Position numbers and translations under genes: made by a program. A model generated the notes under the pieces. It was given only the letters and a program-made list of their open reading frames with translations. It did not search any database and was not told where the DNA came from. A stretch of DNA of 64,000 nt from Ascaphus truei (Eukaryota > Chordata > Amphibia > Anura > Ascaphidae), in NCBI GenBank assembly GCA_036426205.1, contig CM071568.1, positions 228,452,897-228,516,896 on the forward strand, in the 5' to 3' direction. Positions 33,888-45,200 of the stretch are shown here, piece after piece. Numbering within the stretch: the first letter of the stretch is position 1; each line of letters begins with the position of its first letter.

Positions 33888-34894
33888 AAGTGAAACTTCT
33901 TTAGCGGCACCTACCACATGAAAATTTCCCTGGCAGTAAATTGCCTTGATGGTGACATAAGTACAGTTCAGGAAGTGATGTCACTGCTAGCAGAAGAGGC
34001 CATCAGCAGTGTTGCCAGCTCCCACCAGTCACAAGAGAGGAGGAGGAAGACGACCGACACACACACTCCACACATCACACCCCACATGTACCAAACTTCT
34101 GTGCCCCGGCTCCCCCGAGATCTCCTCCTCTTCGGCCCTGAAATGTGCCGTGTCCCCACAGCTCTGCCGGAGTGAGGGGAGAGCGCTGAGCGCACCGTGT
34201 CCCTGCAGCAACGCCAGAGTGAGGGGAGGGAGAGTCCCCACAGCACCGACAGAGTGAGGGGGGGGGAGAGAGCGCTGAGCACGTTGTGTCCCTGCAGCTC
34301 TGCTGGATGGAGGGGGAGAGAGCGATGAGCGCACCGTGTCTCCGCAGTACCACCGAATGGAGGGGGAGGAGAGGTGGGAGAGCCTGCAGAGCGTACCCTC
34401 CATCCCAGCGCAACACTTGGAAAACACAAACAGTGACACACACACAGTGACACACACACACACAGACACACAGACACATACCGACACACACAATGATACA
34501 CGCACAGTGACACACACACACACACACACTGACACATACCGACACATACCGACACACACACGGTGATGGGCACACACTGACTGACGCGCACACACACACA
34601 CACACACTGACTGACGTGCAGACACACTGACTGACGTGCACATCCACACACACTGACTGACGCGCACACCCACACACACTGACTGACGCGCACACACAGT
34701 GACGCACACACACAGTGACGCACACACACGAGGAATTCACAGTTACTATAAATATAGAAGTGCAAATAGCTAAAACACGAGTTCTAAGTCAAACTTCTTT
34801 GAGTTTTGGCACTGAAATTGTGTTTTGATTTTTAATTAAAAACATCACCATCACAAATACAATTTCTGTGGCAAAAGACAAAGAAGTTTCACTT
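33888..34894 (-). mobile_element. ~1-kb element with AAGTGAAACTTCTTT ends, copy 2
   Basis: Inverted relative to 17343-18266. Ends GAAGTGAAACTTCTTTAGCG and AAAGAAGTTTCACTT. The right terminal block (AGTTACTATAAATATAGAAG and CATCACCATCACAAATAC) is the complement of the copy 1 left block. The middle holds CACACAGTGACG/CTGACTGACG repeats (34425-34735) and a region of GAGCGC/GTGTCCC imperfect repeats. Long Cys/Val-rich minus frames are microsatellite translations. Confidence 0.75.
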
Positions 34895-37034
34895 AAAATG
34901 CACATGCTCGGCACACACACTTTTTTTTATTCTTTAAATAATGTATGCGTGTCAAACATATTTTAAATTGTGTAATTTGGGAGTGTGAGCATGTTCCTTT
35001 TATTGTGATATTCTATTTTAGTATGATACATTTGCAATATACACCTTAGACTTTTTTTTTTATCATACCTGTCGGTACATATACATAAAGCGGTATACGT
35101 AGTATGAAAGATCTGTATTCCCCAGCAACTTCAAGCTGTATTTTCAATACAAAACAGTGTTTATTTTACATAAAGAAAAAACAATGTTATCGGCCAATGT
35201 ACTGTAGTGTTAACGTGATATTAAGTGACTTACCGGTGCTTTGTAGATCTGGGCCTTAGAGTGTTACTGGTTTTTATTTGTATGTTTTCCAAAGAAGCTT
35301 ACAGCCCATAAGAGAACATCTTTCTAGTGGTACTCAGTAGAACATTAAGTTCTAGATATATCAATCTCCGTTAAAACTGAGTTAATATCGCACCCATTAA
35401 AAAAAAAATGCTTTGTTTTATTACCACTGTTTTGTGACGGCAGTTATCAATATTGCCCTAGTAATTTACCGGTGCAATATTTTAAACGTAGTCGTGATGC
35501 GGGAATTAATCCAACCATTAATAATGCATTAATATTTCTATCATAGGCTTCTTTAATATCTATTATTACAGAACCCTATGGTAGAAATTATGTTAACCAC
35601 TTTGATGCCAGTGGCTACCAAGGTAGACCACAGGCTTCAAAGAAGTTAATAGACAATATAGCCACACTACCTAAATCGCTTGACTACAACCTTAGTGGCT
35701 AGTATAACATTGCCATGCAATGCTTTACTAACTGCTAAAGTAAACAAGGGCTTAACTACATCCACCCAGCAGGGGGCCTAACCACCCTCCCCAGGGCAAC
35801 TATCCCCATCACCAACCTCCCTAACCCCACTCCCCAGCAAACTTAATCCCCCCAATTTAGACTAATTACCAATAGCCCTATTAGCTAAATGCATGGCATC
35901 AACATGACTAAAACTGCAGTATTTAGTCATGTCGATACTGGTCCCGATATTTTTATCGGTCAAAGTAAGAAATATTTTTTTATTTATTTATAGCTGTGCA
36001 ACCGTGATATATTTTTAGATTACTACAGGTAGATGTATCCAACTGTAAGCTTCTTAGGTATATTTACTAAGTACTGCTACGTTATAAGAGACCTAAGCAA
36101 CGTAAGGCTTTTGCAATAGGGTTCTGCCTCCCACCACTGTCTGAATGGTAATACAGTACTCCAACTCTATTATTATGATAATTCTTTATTATGATTTTAG
36201 AGCACCAGGCATTTATTTAAAGTGGAGTACTTTAATAGTTTTTTTTTTAAACGTGTTATCACATGTTGGTCTTTGTTAATGATGCATATATAGTATGAGT
36301 ATGTCTGGGATAAGGGAGTTGCACGTTCACTCAATAAGTAAGCTCTTTCAGGTCTAAATAATACCATTTTACTATTATATTATTCCTCACATAGTACATT
36401 CATCCTACATTATTTGATATTTTTAATTAGCTGTACAATAATTTAAAAAAAAATCCTACTACAGTATAAATTTACTTTGCATAAGTAACATTTTGATTAA
36501 GTACTTGTACAAGTTTGCACCTAATTATCTGACTTTTGATTTCTCTTAACAAGAGAAGAAACAACACAAACACAAAAAAAAATAGTTTAAATATACAGGA
36601 CTGAAAAAAAAATTCAGAATTGAAATGTGCACTTGTCAGATCTCGGTGCACGGTTATTACAGTCAGAAGGCAACGTTATTATTTTCCTGAATGGACTAGA
36701 TTATTATAGTTCTTCTGAGAAAAATCATAGCTTGCAGAAGAAAGCAAATGAAACAAATCGTGCTGCAGGAAAAGCGTTCCGTCTCTCCATAATTATTACA
36801 CAGGATGAATCTTCATTACAGAAAACCTATAATTTATAACTGTATCACTTCATGCTTTGAGGATCTGAATTCAAAGCTCCCTCTTTTCATAATACACAGA
36901 TCTATATATAATGTAAAAAAAGGGGTTTTGCACAGCTTTATTCACAAACAGCAAATATATGCACATAATGTAGATGTGTGGCTGTGGCTAAAAGCTTTTG
37001 AAGCCTGGCTAGTCCAGCCTGCCTCTCTGCCTCC
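34895..37034. other. Unassigned AT-rich stretch
   Basis: No gene recognised. A small hairpin TTAACCACTTTGATGCC / GGCTTCAAAGAAGTTAA lies at about 35592-35647. CTGGGCCTTAG near 35250 resembles the ends of the 43146 element. TAC(A/T)GTA near 35200, 36144 and 36432. Confidence 0.45.
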
Positions 37035-37708
37035 TGTCATGTAAGTTCCTGGTAGTTACAGGCTGTACTAGGGGGCAGTTGCCCCCCCCCCCCCCCCTCA
37101 TGCTGACTCTCTGAGTGACTGGAGAGGTGGTGCCAGAAGGTTCTGTGTACAGCCAATCAGGGTACAGACTTTATGCCCTCCCCTTTTGGAGCATCAGAAA
37201 GGAAGTGCCAAATTATAGTAGCTCTCTTCCACCCCTCCTAGAGAGAGGAGGTGTTTGTTGCTCCTCCCGGCTGGGAGTGAGCCAGGCCAGTCAGTCCCTC
37301 CTGGGCTGACTGAGCCAAGAGAGATCAGAGGCCTCAAGACTAAGAGAGCCCAGCACCATCCAGAGGCCTGGGACCCTCTGTCATCAATCTGCATCTGCTG
37401 TGTACCATCTGCAGTGACTGCCAATAAAGCCCCGTTGTTTTATATACCCCTGCCTGAGTCTTCAGTCAATTGGGCAGGGTTGTGAAAGGGGTCTATTTGG
37501 GTGGGAGACTCTCTCTGGGAATCCTGGAGCCCACTGAAACTGGAGGCGCTGACACCATATGCAAAGTCTGAATTCACCAAAAGCCTCTCCTGCTCCCCAC
37601 ACCATCACGGACCACATAACTCTCCTGGACCCTCAAAGGTATGTCCGCACCACAACAGCAGTAACCAGTAGCAACATCTTCCAGAGAGGGGGGGTAACAT
37701 GTGTTACA
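37035..37708 (+). mobile_element. LTR-like element related to 32148-33778
   Basis: Begins TGTCATGTAAGTTCC and ends GTGTTACA. A strong AATAAA lies near 37423 (CCAATAAAGCC), with a downstream T-rich stretch. TGGAGGCGCTGA at 37541-37552 and AGGTATGTCCGCACCACA match AGGTATACGCACCACA of the other element, both followed by an end GTTACA. A 15-C run sits at about 37083-37097. No matching target duplication found, so the boundaries are tentative. Confidence 0.5.
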
Positions 37709-37763
37709 CTTATGTTATATAGTAGGTAAGTATTATCATTGTCTGAATGCAAGCTAGCTTATT

Positions 37764-38006
37764 TAATAATAATAGCATGTTCTTGTATAGCGCTGCTAGT
37801 TTTACGTAGAGCTTTACAGAGACATTTTGCAGGCACACGTCCCTGCCCTGCAGAGCTTACAATCTATGGTTTTGGCGCCTGAGGCACAGGGAGATAAAGT
37901 GACTTGCCCAAGGTCACAAGGAGCCGACACCAGGAATTGAACCAGGGTCCCCTGCTTCACACTCCGTGTCAGTTAGTGTCTTTACTCACTGAGCCACTCC
38001 TCCCAT
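37764..38006 (-). mobile_element. tRNA-derived CORE-SINE, minus orientation
   Basis: Best copy of the family: minus strand GTGGCTCAGTGAGTAAAG, B box GGTTCAATTCC (complement of 37933-37943), CCTTGTGACCTTGGGCAAGT core, then a tail with TGTAAGCTCTGCAGGGC and GCGCTATACAAGAACATGC ending in ATT repeats. Confidence 0.85.
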
Positions 38007-38206
38007 TTGGCTGTGTTGTCATGAAACCTTGCACCTTTCTCATCTACAGCAAGGGTGCCCTGTAATTTCATCTGTGCTATATATTTATACATACAGATGT
38101 ATGTATGACTGAGAATTGCTAGGAGGTAGTAAAGTTACTTGAGCCGCTGCCTGCATGGATATGCTTTTTTCCCAAGTGGCTCTGAGGAGTGTAACTACAT
38201 CTGTAT

Positions 38207-38392
38207 ATGGCTAGCAGTCATCATAACCCTCATTGGGTCAAGAATATACCAACAGGACAGTTAATTCGACTCAAACTTAATCATTCCAATAGTGATACAT
38301 TCATTGCACAGGCAGCTGAACACAAAGAAAAATATATAGACAGAGATTATATAGCAGAAGAACTTGATCAAACAATCAAAGTTAAATAAATG
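38207..38392 (+). pseudogene. PLE RT C-terminal fragment
   Basis: Translation SSHHNPHWVKNIPTGQLIRL followed by SDTFIAQAAEHKEKYIDRDY is the HHP-W-KNIP-GQ-R block that follows the catalytic domain in Penelope-like RTs. About 60 codons open, ending with TAA. It is immediately followed by a Tigger-like MITE fragment. Confidence 0.8.
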
Positions 38393-38415
38393 AACCAATC
38401 ATCTCTCCTGAAGTA

Positions 38416-38500
38416 TAGTTCAACCCGGTTATAGCGTGATCCGCTACAATGCGGATCTGCTTATAATGCGGTCTGAGCGTGGCTCCCGATTTAAAAACAT
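38416..38500 (+). mobile_element. Tigger-like MITE fragment
   Basis: AGTTCAACCCGGTTATAGCG, GCGGATCTGCTTATAATGCG and GAGCGTGGCTCCCGATTT match the left part of the copy at 7769. Truncated at a T/AT-rich run. Confidence 0.7.
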
Positions 38501-38948
38501 CTCAAAGGTTTTTTTTTTATATATATATAACATTCAATGCTTTATTGCTAACGGACATACACGGAGACACATAAATACACCCCCCCCCCCCCATGGCCTA
38601 AATATAGAATTTGGATTTGGGAACTTTTCTTCAGGACGATTAGCTTTGAAGTCTGCAAACCCTATTCTGCTGTTAATTTTCTTATGATCAAAGCCCTAGA
38701 TCTGTATTTGTCTGCAATTTTCAGTTTTATTATTAGTTTACATTTGGCAACACTATATGAACCCTTTGGGAAACTATGATCCTGCATGCAGTAACTTTTG
38801 GGTCACTTCTCAGCCCTACTGGTATATGTTGGCTGAATTTACACATGCGGTAGATCTAAATTTATGCTTCCCCACTACTGTGTTGTTTATTCTTGTAAAC
38901 CAATTTTGCATTTATCTCCCTATTCTATGTGGTGACAAGGTTGAGATA
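38501..38948. other. Unassigned, low-complexity start
   Basis: T run, TA repeat and a 12-C run near 38581, then unrecognised sequence. Confidence 0.45.
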
Positions 38949-39655
38949 TTTATTTATTAACTGTTTTACCAGGAAGTAATACATTCAGAGTTACCTCTCG
39001 TTTTCAAGTATGTCCTGGGCACAGAGTTAAGATGACAAATAATACATGGTTACAAATACATAGTTACATAAGTGAACAGGGTATACATTATATACAAGAC
39101 ATGCATGCACAATTAGAGATAATATATATTATAGGTGTATCTAACAGTTCCAGACCAGATTAAAATGTGAGACAGCTTTAGTTTTGAAAGAACTTAGACT
39201 GGTGGTGGCTGTGAGAGTCTCTGATAGATTGTTCCAGGTTTTGGGTGCATGGTAAGAGAAGGAGTGGCCGGATACTTTGCTGAACCTTGGGACTTTGAAC
39301 AGTCTTTTGGAGTCAGATCGCAGATTATAAGTGCTGCATGTGGTGGGGTGAGGAGCTTGCTCAGAAAGTATTTGAAGGCAAGAAAGGAAAGATTAACTTT
39401 GCACCAAGTGATGACCAATCTAGTTCTTTGATCATTTCACAATGATGAGTGTTGTAGTTGCATTGGAGAACAAAACGGCATATTGAATTGTAGAGTGTAT
39501 CAAGTTTGCTAAGGTGGGTTTAGGGTGCCGAGCTGTATACTATGTCCTCATAGTCGATTATTGGCATTAGTATCTGATGTGCGATACGCTTTCTGACCAG
39601 CAGACTTAGGGAGGATTTGTAAAGTACATCTACCTGTAGTTTGGCATAGGTTTTC
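38949..39655 (-). mobile_element. Non-LTR LINE 3' part (Rex1/CR1-group-like)
   Basis: Minus-strand translation gives VRKRIAHQILMPIIDYEDIV, then a C-terminal part with THHCEMIKELDWSSL and PKTWNNLSETLTATTSL, the pattern of Rex1/L2/CR1-group RT C-termini. The 3' end CTTCCTGGTAAAACAGTTAA plus TAAATAAATA is at 38949-38975. 5'-truncated at about 39656, where purine-rich repeats start, with at least one stop and frameshift. Confidence 0.75.
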
Positions 39656-40005
39656 GATGTCAGGGGGAATGGGGGAGATTTGATGATGAGGGGGACTGGG
39701 GGAGATCTGATGATGATGATGATGATGATGGGGACTGGGGGAGTCAAGAATATATTATGGGGGGAGAGTGGATGGAGGGGATGTGGGTGAGAGGGGATGG
39801 ATTGGAGAGAGAGATTAGGGATGGGAGAGAGCGAGAGAGAAGGGGTGGGTGAAAGAGAGAAAGGGGATGGGGGAGAAAGAGAGAGGGGATGGGGGAGAGA
39901 GGGTGTGAGTGGAGAGAGTGGGTGGGGAGTGAGAGACAAGATGGGTGTGAGAGATGGGATGGGGGTGAGAGAGAAAAGGGATGGGTGGGAGAAAGAGACA
40001 TGCCA
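39656..40005 (+). repeat. Purine-rich low-complexity DNA with (GAT)n
   Basis: Degenerate GGGGGAGA / GAGAGAGGGGATGG repeats with a short GAT run at about 39712-39730. The long Ser/Pro/Leu-rich minus-strand frames are artefacts. Confidence 0.85.
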
Positions 40006-40742
40006 GTGACTTTTACATATTTTTAATAAGGAAAGCTCAAGAAACAAAGTGTACGCGTACGTTATAGGGAATATTTATTTTAATTTTTCCTTCTGCTGTG
40101 CTGATGTGGCCTGAATCTTGCAGTCAGATTAAAGAATTGGCTCTGAGAAAGAGACAAACCAATGACTTGTAATCAGAATGCAACTTTGAATATTCGGATG
40201 TCAATGAGCATTACTCTACAAATAGACATAGGTTGGTGCATATCGCATATTCCGATTAAAGTTCTACGAATGTCTTCAAATTTGCTTTGCAATGCTTTTC
40301 ACATTTTTCTTTTTAATTTTGCAGTTTCGGAACATTTTTCATGAAAGTTGACATTGTTTGGGAATGTGCGAAAATGGACATTGATGCCACATTTTCACCA
40401 GATTACTGCAACATTTGTGTCTTTTGCCAGAATTTCAGTATATAAAGTGCCATGTGACCTGATGCCATTTGCTTCTGTGTTGCAATTTAACATGCACATT
40501 ATTTTTTAATGCGTAGGCACATTTTTGGAAAGTCTGCAATTGTGATATTTTTCTCAGAAATGTTTTTGTTTGATTCGTGAAATTCGGGGGGGGGGGGAAA
40601 TCGCACATCACTAATTCGAATTGTCATGGCATGGCCTTTTACTAAGGGTGTCGGCAGGTTTTTTGCAATTTAAAATTTCACATTGCTTAAAAATGCAAAA
40701 ACACACATTTTCGGAAATATTTTTTATTACAGACCCTGAATG
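40006..40742. other. Unassigned AT-rich stretch
   Basis: A 13-G run near 40586. Nothing else recognised. Confidence 0.45.
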
Positions 40743-40750
40743 CTGTAGGG

Positions 40751-40838
40751 CAGGGGTTCTCAACTCCAGTCCTGAAGCAGGGATATCCTGAAACCTGACC
40801 AGTTGGGCAGTCTTGAGGGCTGGAGTTGAGAACCCCTG
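40751..40838. mobile_element. hAT-like MITE family A, 88-bp deletion form
   Basis: Ends CAGGGGTTCTCAACTCCAG and CTGGAGTTGAGAACCCCTG are perfect complements, flanked by CTGTAGGG (40743-40750) and CTATAGGG (40839-40846), 7/8 identical. The central hairpin of the longer copies is missing. Confidence 0.9.
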
Positions 40839-40846
40839 CTATAGGG

Positions 40847-41160
40847 CTATCCTGGAAGAGAGTGGGAAAGAAGGGGAAATAGATTGAGAGAGAGGGAGGG
40901 AGAAGAAGAGACAGAGAGGGAGATGAAGGGAGAGGGGTAGTGGGGAAGAGGGGGAGAGGAAAGGAGTGACGAGGAAAGAAGGGGGAGAGAGAGGGAGAAA
41001 GGGAGGACATAGAGGGTGAACGGGGGGAAGAGGGCACCAGAGTGGGAGACATGTGGGAGTCAAAGGAAGGAGAGGGGAAGTGAAAGGGGGTAGAGTTGGG
41101 GGGAGGAAGATGGAGAAAAAGAGGGCGTGAGAGGGAGGAAGAAGTCCTGTATAGTAGCAA
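40847..41160 (+). repeat. GA-rich low-complexity DNA
   Basis: GAGAGGGAGGGAGAAG-type degenerate repeats, almost all purine on this strand. The 313-codon minus-strand frame overlapping it is an artefact. Confidence 0.85.
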
Positions 41161-41707
41161 ACCCGTGCGGAAGCGCAAACAATGCTCAAACTTGCATTTT
41201 TTGCAAAATTGAGCTATTCTAGTAGCTCCGAGATTCACATCACGGCTGCAACTCACAAGCAACTCGCAGCTTCTGATCTCGCCACCTTTGCCACCCTGAA
41301 AAGATTTAATGTCCTGGTCACGTGACGCAGGCGATTGAAACAATGCAGGGAGATACCGGCACCTCATATCGGGGTCTGTTACTCGGGAAGCAGGAGGTCC
41401 CTGAGGCTGAAATGAATGTGGTTCAGCTCCAAAGACGCCCTGTATTATTAAAATAAAATAAATACAATGCGATCGCCTGTAGGAGCTGAGCAGGGAGATA
41501 CAGCTCTTACAGACTACAGGCAGATCGCAGGGGAAGAACTTGGGAAAAGGCTGAGATAAGGGCACTGCTATCCCGAAGGGTATTGGCATTTTCCTACTTA
41601 ACTCTTTCTGAATACCGTGATAACACAAATGTCAGACCGTGAGGTAAGGGTCATGCAAAAACATTCGATTTGGCAGTGATAACATCGCAGCTACTAGAAT
41701 AGGCCCC
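41161..41707. other. Unassigned stretch
   Basis: Moderate GC, repeated AGGAGCTGAGCAGGGAGATAC / GACTACAGGC motif near 41480-41525. No gene recognised. Confidence 0.4.
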
Positions 41708-41710
41708 TTA

Positions 41711-41909
41711 GGCTGCGCTTATAGTGCCGGTGACGGTGACGTCACGCTGCGGTCGCTGGAAAAATTAAATTCACTTGACTTCCAGTGATCGAGACCAAGC
41801 CGTCGCTCCATCGCGCCGTCGCGTCGCTTCTACTATAAGCGCATGCGACGGAAATACATTTGTTTTGCCGTGATGTCGCGTCACCATCGCCGGCACTATA
41901 AGTGCAGCC
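41711..41909. mobile_element. Harbinger-like MITE, cleaner copy
   Basis: Left end GGCTGCGCTTATAGTGCCGG, right end CCGGCACTATAAGTGCAGCC, complementary except one base, flanked by TTA (41708-41710 and 41910-41912). CpG-rich interior with GTCGCG blocks. Same family as 3118-3398. Confidence 0.85.
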
Positions 41910-41912
41910 TTA

Positions 41913-43145
41913 GTTTGAAAGAATGTTACCTTATTCTCCCTATATCATCATCAAATTAATTAATTAAGAATGTAAACTGTATGTTTGTGAATTTTTTTCT
42001 GAATATGCAAAATTCTATAACATATAGCCCATTTTTCACATACAGTCGGCTTCAGTATTGGTTTTCTTTCTTTCTGGGAAACTATGTGATCCTGCTACTT
42101 TTTTTTTTTTTTTAATTTTAGAAATGTTTTAAACTTTGACCATTTTTGCAAAGGTTCAAAAGGTTTTTTCATTTGTGAACTCAAATATGAAAAAAATATA
42201 TATTTTTAATAGGAAAGAGTTCGGTTTCCATTGAACAACTTTTTCAATAACAATTTTTTTTCCCACATACTGTAGCTACTAACCTTGCACAAACAATAAA
42301 CTTGCAATCTGGTTCCTGAAAAAATGTATGTACTGTATCTGCACCATTAGCACTTTTGTATTGTACAAGCGCAAACCACTTCCAATTGGAACAGATCTCT
42401 GTGCCTTTTTCATACCATGCTCCATCAATGTACATTCTATGACTGCAGTGTTTCTTATTCTGCTTTTGGTACAATAGCATCAAATCCTGTAATCTCGTAT
42501 AAAATTATGTATTACAGCATGTTTCAAAGATAAAATATCTTGTTTTTATCATATACAAGAGTTCAGCCGCAGTAGTCAAGATCTATCTTTAAGTCTTTTG
42601 CTTAACAGTGTTATATTGTGAAACTATTTTACTATTCCCAAAGGTGATGAAAAATTACTGCATGTGATCAGCCAGCATCCAAGACACATTTCTCATTGAC
42701 TACAAAGCAGTTAACAAATAATGAAGGTTTAATTTTCTCAAAACAAAGATCTTGATGTTCTACCGACAGATATACTGTACCCATTTTTTTTTTTAAATCA
42801 GTTACTTTGAACTAAACACTATAATTAAAGAATCATTGCACCTACAGTAGTTACTGTTCTGGGGAGTGTTGCTGTGCCTACTGTAACTCACTCTGTGTCC
42901 ATAATATACCTGCAGCAAATAGTTGCAAGCAAACAAATTCAGTATTTGTGTGTGTAAAGGTGACATTTTCCCAAAACTGATCTGCAGTTGAGTGTTCACA
43001 TGGCAGGTCCTGTTGTTCACCCTCCCTTTCTCCACTCCACCAGGCAGCACATGCAGACTTCCATGCGGACGATTAATGGTCTCATCCGAAAACAAATCAA
43101 AATCTTAATCTTTTCAGATGAGTTTCTTTGTAGTCTACTAATGTC
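41913..43145. other. Unassigned AT-rich stretch
   Basis: No gene recognised; several TAC(A/T)GTA heptamers (about 42266, 42333, 42773, 42845, 42879). Confidence 0.5.
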
Positions 43146-43924
43146 ACTAAGGGCCAGATACACTAAGAACCATTAAAACAGACCAAATAAACCGATGTTA
43201 ACTAAAATTGTAACAGACGTCATTTTCCCGAGATGAACGCATGTCGAGAAAGAGAGAGAAAGAGAAAGAGAGAGAGAGGTGGAGCATTACCTATGAGCAA
43301 AACTGAATAGACCTGAGGTACTTGGAAAATATGCACATTTTAACCATTGTACTATGCATATTTCAAATAGCATATTACCCCTTTTGAGTTAAAAAAAAAA
43401 TTTCAGGAGAAAGTTAGGGAGAGTCCTAATTTTGTAAAGTCCTAAGTGACTTATATACCTCCCCAAACACTCCTTTTATACAATACTTTGAGAGACACCT
43501 GTGCACAAAAAGGAACACACAGGTACTGTGTCTCAGTAGCACAGGTGTCTATCCAAGTATTGTATAAAGGTGTGTTTGGGGAGGTATATAAGTAATTTGA
43601 GATGTTACAAAATGAGGACTCTCTCTCCTGTCTAGTAAAACATATATTTCAGGGTATGGATGAGAGCAACGCCCCCTTAGGTGGGAAATCCCTGTGTTTA
43701 CGATAAAGGACCTCTGTGGATAGGCATTTTTCGGTGGAAACCCTTTTCTTCATGTTTTTAGCACTAACAACCGGTATAGATAATGCAATGTCCTTTCTGG
43801 ACAAAAACAGCACTTGACACTGCGTTAGTGAGCTTTAAATATAGACATTAGCACTCAGTGAGGCTTTAACTTAGGCTAACGCCTCATTCAGTTAATAATG
43901 GACCTCTGTGGATCTGGGCCTTAG
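43146..43924. mobile_element. ~780-bp TIR element with inner palindrome
   Basis: Ends CACTAAGGGCCAGATACAC and GTGGATCTGGGCCTTAGTG are complementary at 17 of 19 positions. Inside lies a 200-bp palindrome (43419-43622) with TATACCTCCCCAAACAC / GTGTTTGGGGAGGTATA and GCACAGGTGTC arms, and a GAGAAA microsatellite at 43243-43278. Target duplication not resolved. The inner palindrome may be a second inserted element. Confidence 0.6.
43419..43622. repeat. Inner palindrome, arms about 85 bp
   Basis: Left arm from GAGAGTCCTAATTTTGTAAAG to GAGACACCTGTGC; right arm its inverted copy with about 85% identity. Loop of roughly 35 bp containing CACAGGTACTGTGTC. Confidence 0.8.
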
Positions 43925-44056
43925 TGGGTAATTCAATATACTTTGAAGGGGCGGAAAACCCCTTTGATTTGAATGGGAGTTTTTGGCCACTCGTACTGCG
44001 ATTGGTAACTTCTGAGTATATTGAATTACATCTCAGGACCAATATTCAGTCACAAC

Positions 44057-44421
44057 CAGGGTTGCCACCTTCTACTGAACCGGGAGATAACATTTTTATA
44101 TTTAGCGCAAACCTTCGGCGGCGGCTCCCAGCATCCTCTGGCATCCCCCCCTGCAACCCATCAATATGGCTGCGCACCGTCAAATGGCGCCACGTTGACA
44201 TGACAACGGGACGCAACGTGACATCACCAGGCGTCAAGTTGCCGTGACAAACGGACACCTATGGGCGCTGAGGCGTCACGAGTTGCAGAGGGAGATGAAT
44301 GACGGGAGGACGCCTGGAGACACCGCCGCCACCTAGAGGTTTACAAGGTAAACGCGTAGCCCGGAGATGCGTGGCCAAAACCCGTAGTCTCCGGGTCAAC
44401 GCCGGAGTGGTGGCAACCCTG
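44057..44421. mobile_element. hAT-like MITE family B, complete copy
   Basis: Ends CAGGGTTGCCACC and GGTGGCAACCCTG, flanked by GTCACAAC (44049-44056) and GTCGCAAC (44422-44429), 7/8 identical, as expected for hAT. The middle has GGCTGCGCACCGTCAAATGG and GTTGACATGACAAC, related to the X-box-like palindromes of 8202-8655. No transposase. Confidence 0.87.
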
Positions 44422-44555
44422 GTCGCAACACATTGAATGGGGACTTAGTTACTGATCTTAAATTAACAGTGTTGGTGTCTCGTGTACTTTATCAGTCTTT
44501 TGGAAACAAAATCAATGGTTAAAATAACTCCAATCAGAATATTAAAAGTCAGGAC

Positions 44556-45200
44556 ACCACTCTGTTCCAAAAATACATTTATGACATTCTTGTATCAAAA
44601 AATTAGCAATTAGACAAACTACACGATCACAATATCAGAAAATACACATACAGGCACACCCCGGTTTAAGGACACTTCCTTTAAGTACACTCGCGAGTAA
44701 GTACATATCGCCCAATAGGCAAACGGCAGCTCACGCATGCGCCTGTCAGCACGTCCTGAACAGCAATACCGGCTCCCTACCTGAACCTAAGCTGTGCGCA
44801 AGCGGGGAGGCTATAGAGCCTGTTACACATGCGTTATTTACATCAGTTATGAACGTATATGACGATTGCAGTACAGTACATGCATCAATAAGTGGGAAAA
44901 AGGTAGTGCTTCACTTTAAGTACATTTTCGCTTTACATACATGCTCCGGTCCCATTGCGTACGTTAATGCGGGGTATGCCTGAACTGTACTCAAAAATAT
45001 ACAAATTTCTAAAAAAAATCTCCTCTTGATAAAGAGTTGTTCCCGGAAACTTTGAGAAGATCAGGTGTGTCTGCCCTTTTACTCATTTTTTGTATAACTT
45101 TGTGTATTTTCTGATATTGTGATTCTGTACTTTGGCTAATTGTTCATCTTTTGATAGAAGAGCTTGATAATAGTATTTTTGGAACAGAGTGATGTACAGA
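44556..45200. mobile_element. Foldback with PLE-like features, split by a Tigger-like MITE
   Basis: Arms 44556-44648 and 45099-45200 are inverted copies (CTCTGTTCCAAAAATAC / GTATTTTTGGAACAGAG; AATATCAGAAAATACAC / GTGTATTTTCTGATATT). The Tigger-like MITE 44651-44983 sits against the left arm. Between it and the right arm, TTGATAA...GGAAAC (45026-45050) is hammerhead-like. Confidence 0.65.
44651..44983. mobile_element. Tigger/pogo-like MITE, second family
   Basis: Ends CAGGCACACCCCGG and GCGGGGTATGCCTG. The left is preceded by TA; the right is followed by AA, so the TA duplication has probably mutated. Internal CTTTAAGTACACTCGCGAG and CACTTTAAGTACATTTTCGC are subterminal inverted blocks. Contains one TACAGTA near 44873. 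Confidence 0.75.

Noticed and set aside
33968..34765. Cys/Val-rich minus-strand frames of 221-265 codons
   Set aside because: Translation of CACACA/TGACG repeats; three overlapping frames are open at once.
40687..41628. 313-codon minus-strand open frame
   Set aside because: Largely Ser/Pro/Leu from purine-rich low-complexity DNA, and it spans a hAT MITE; no domain.
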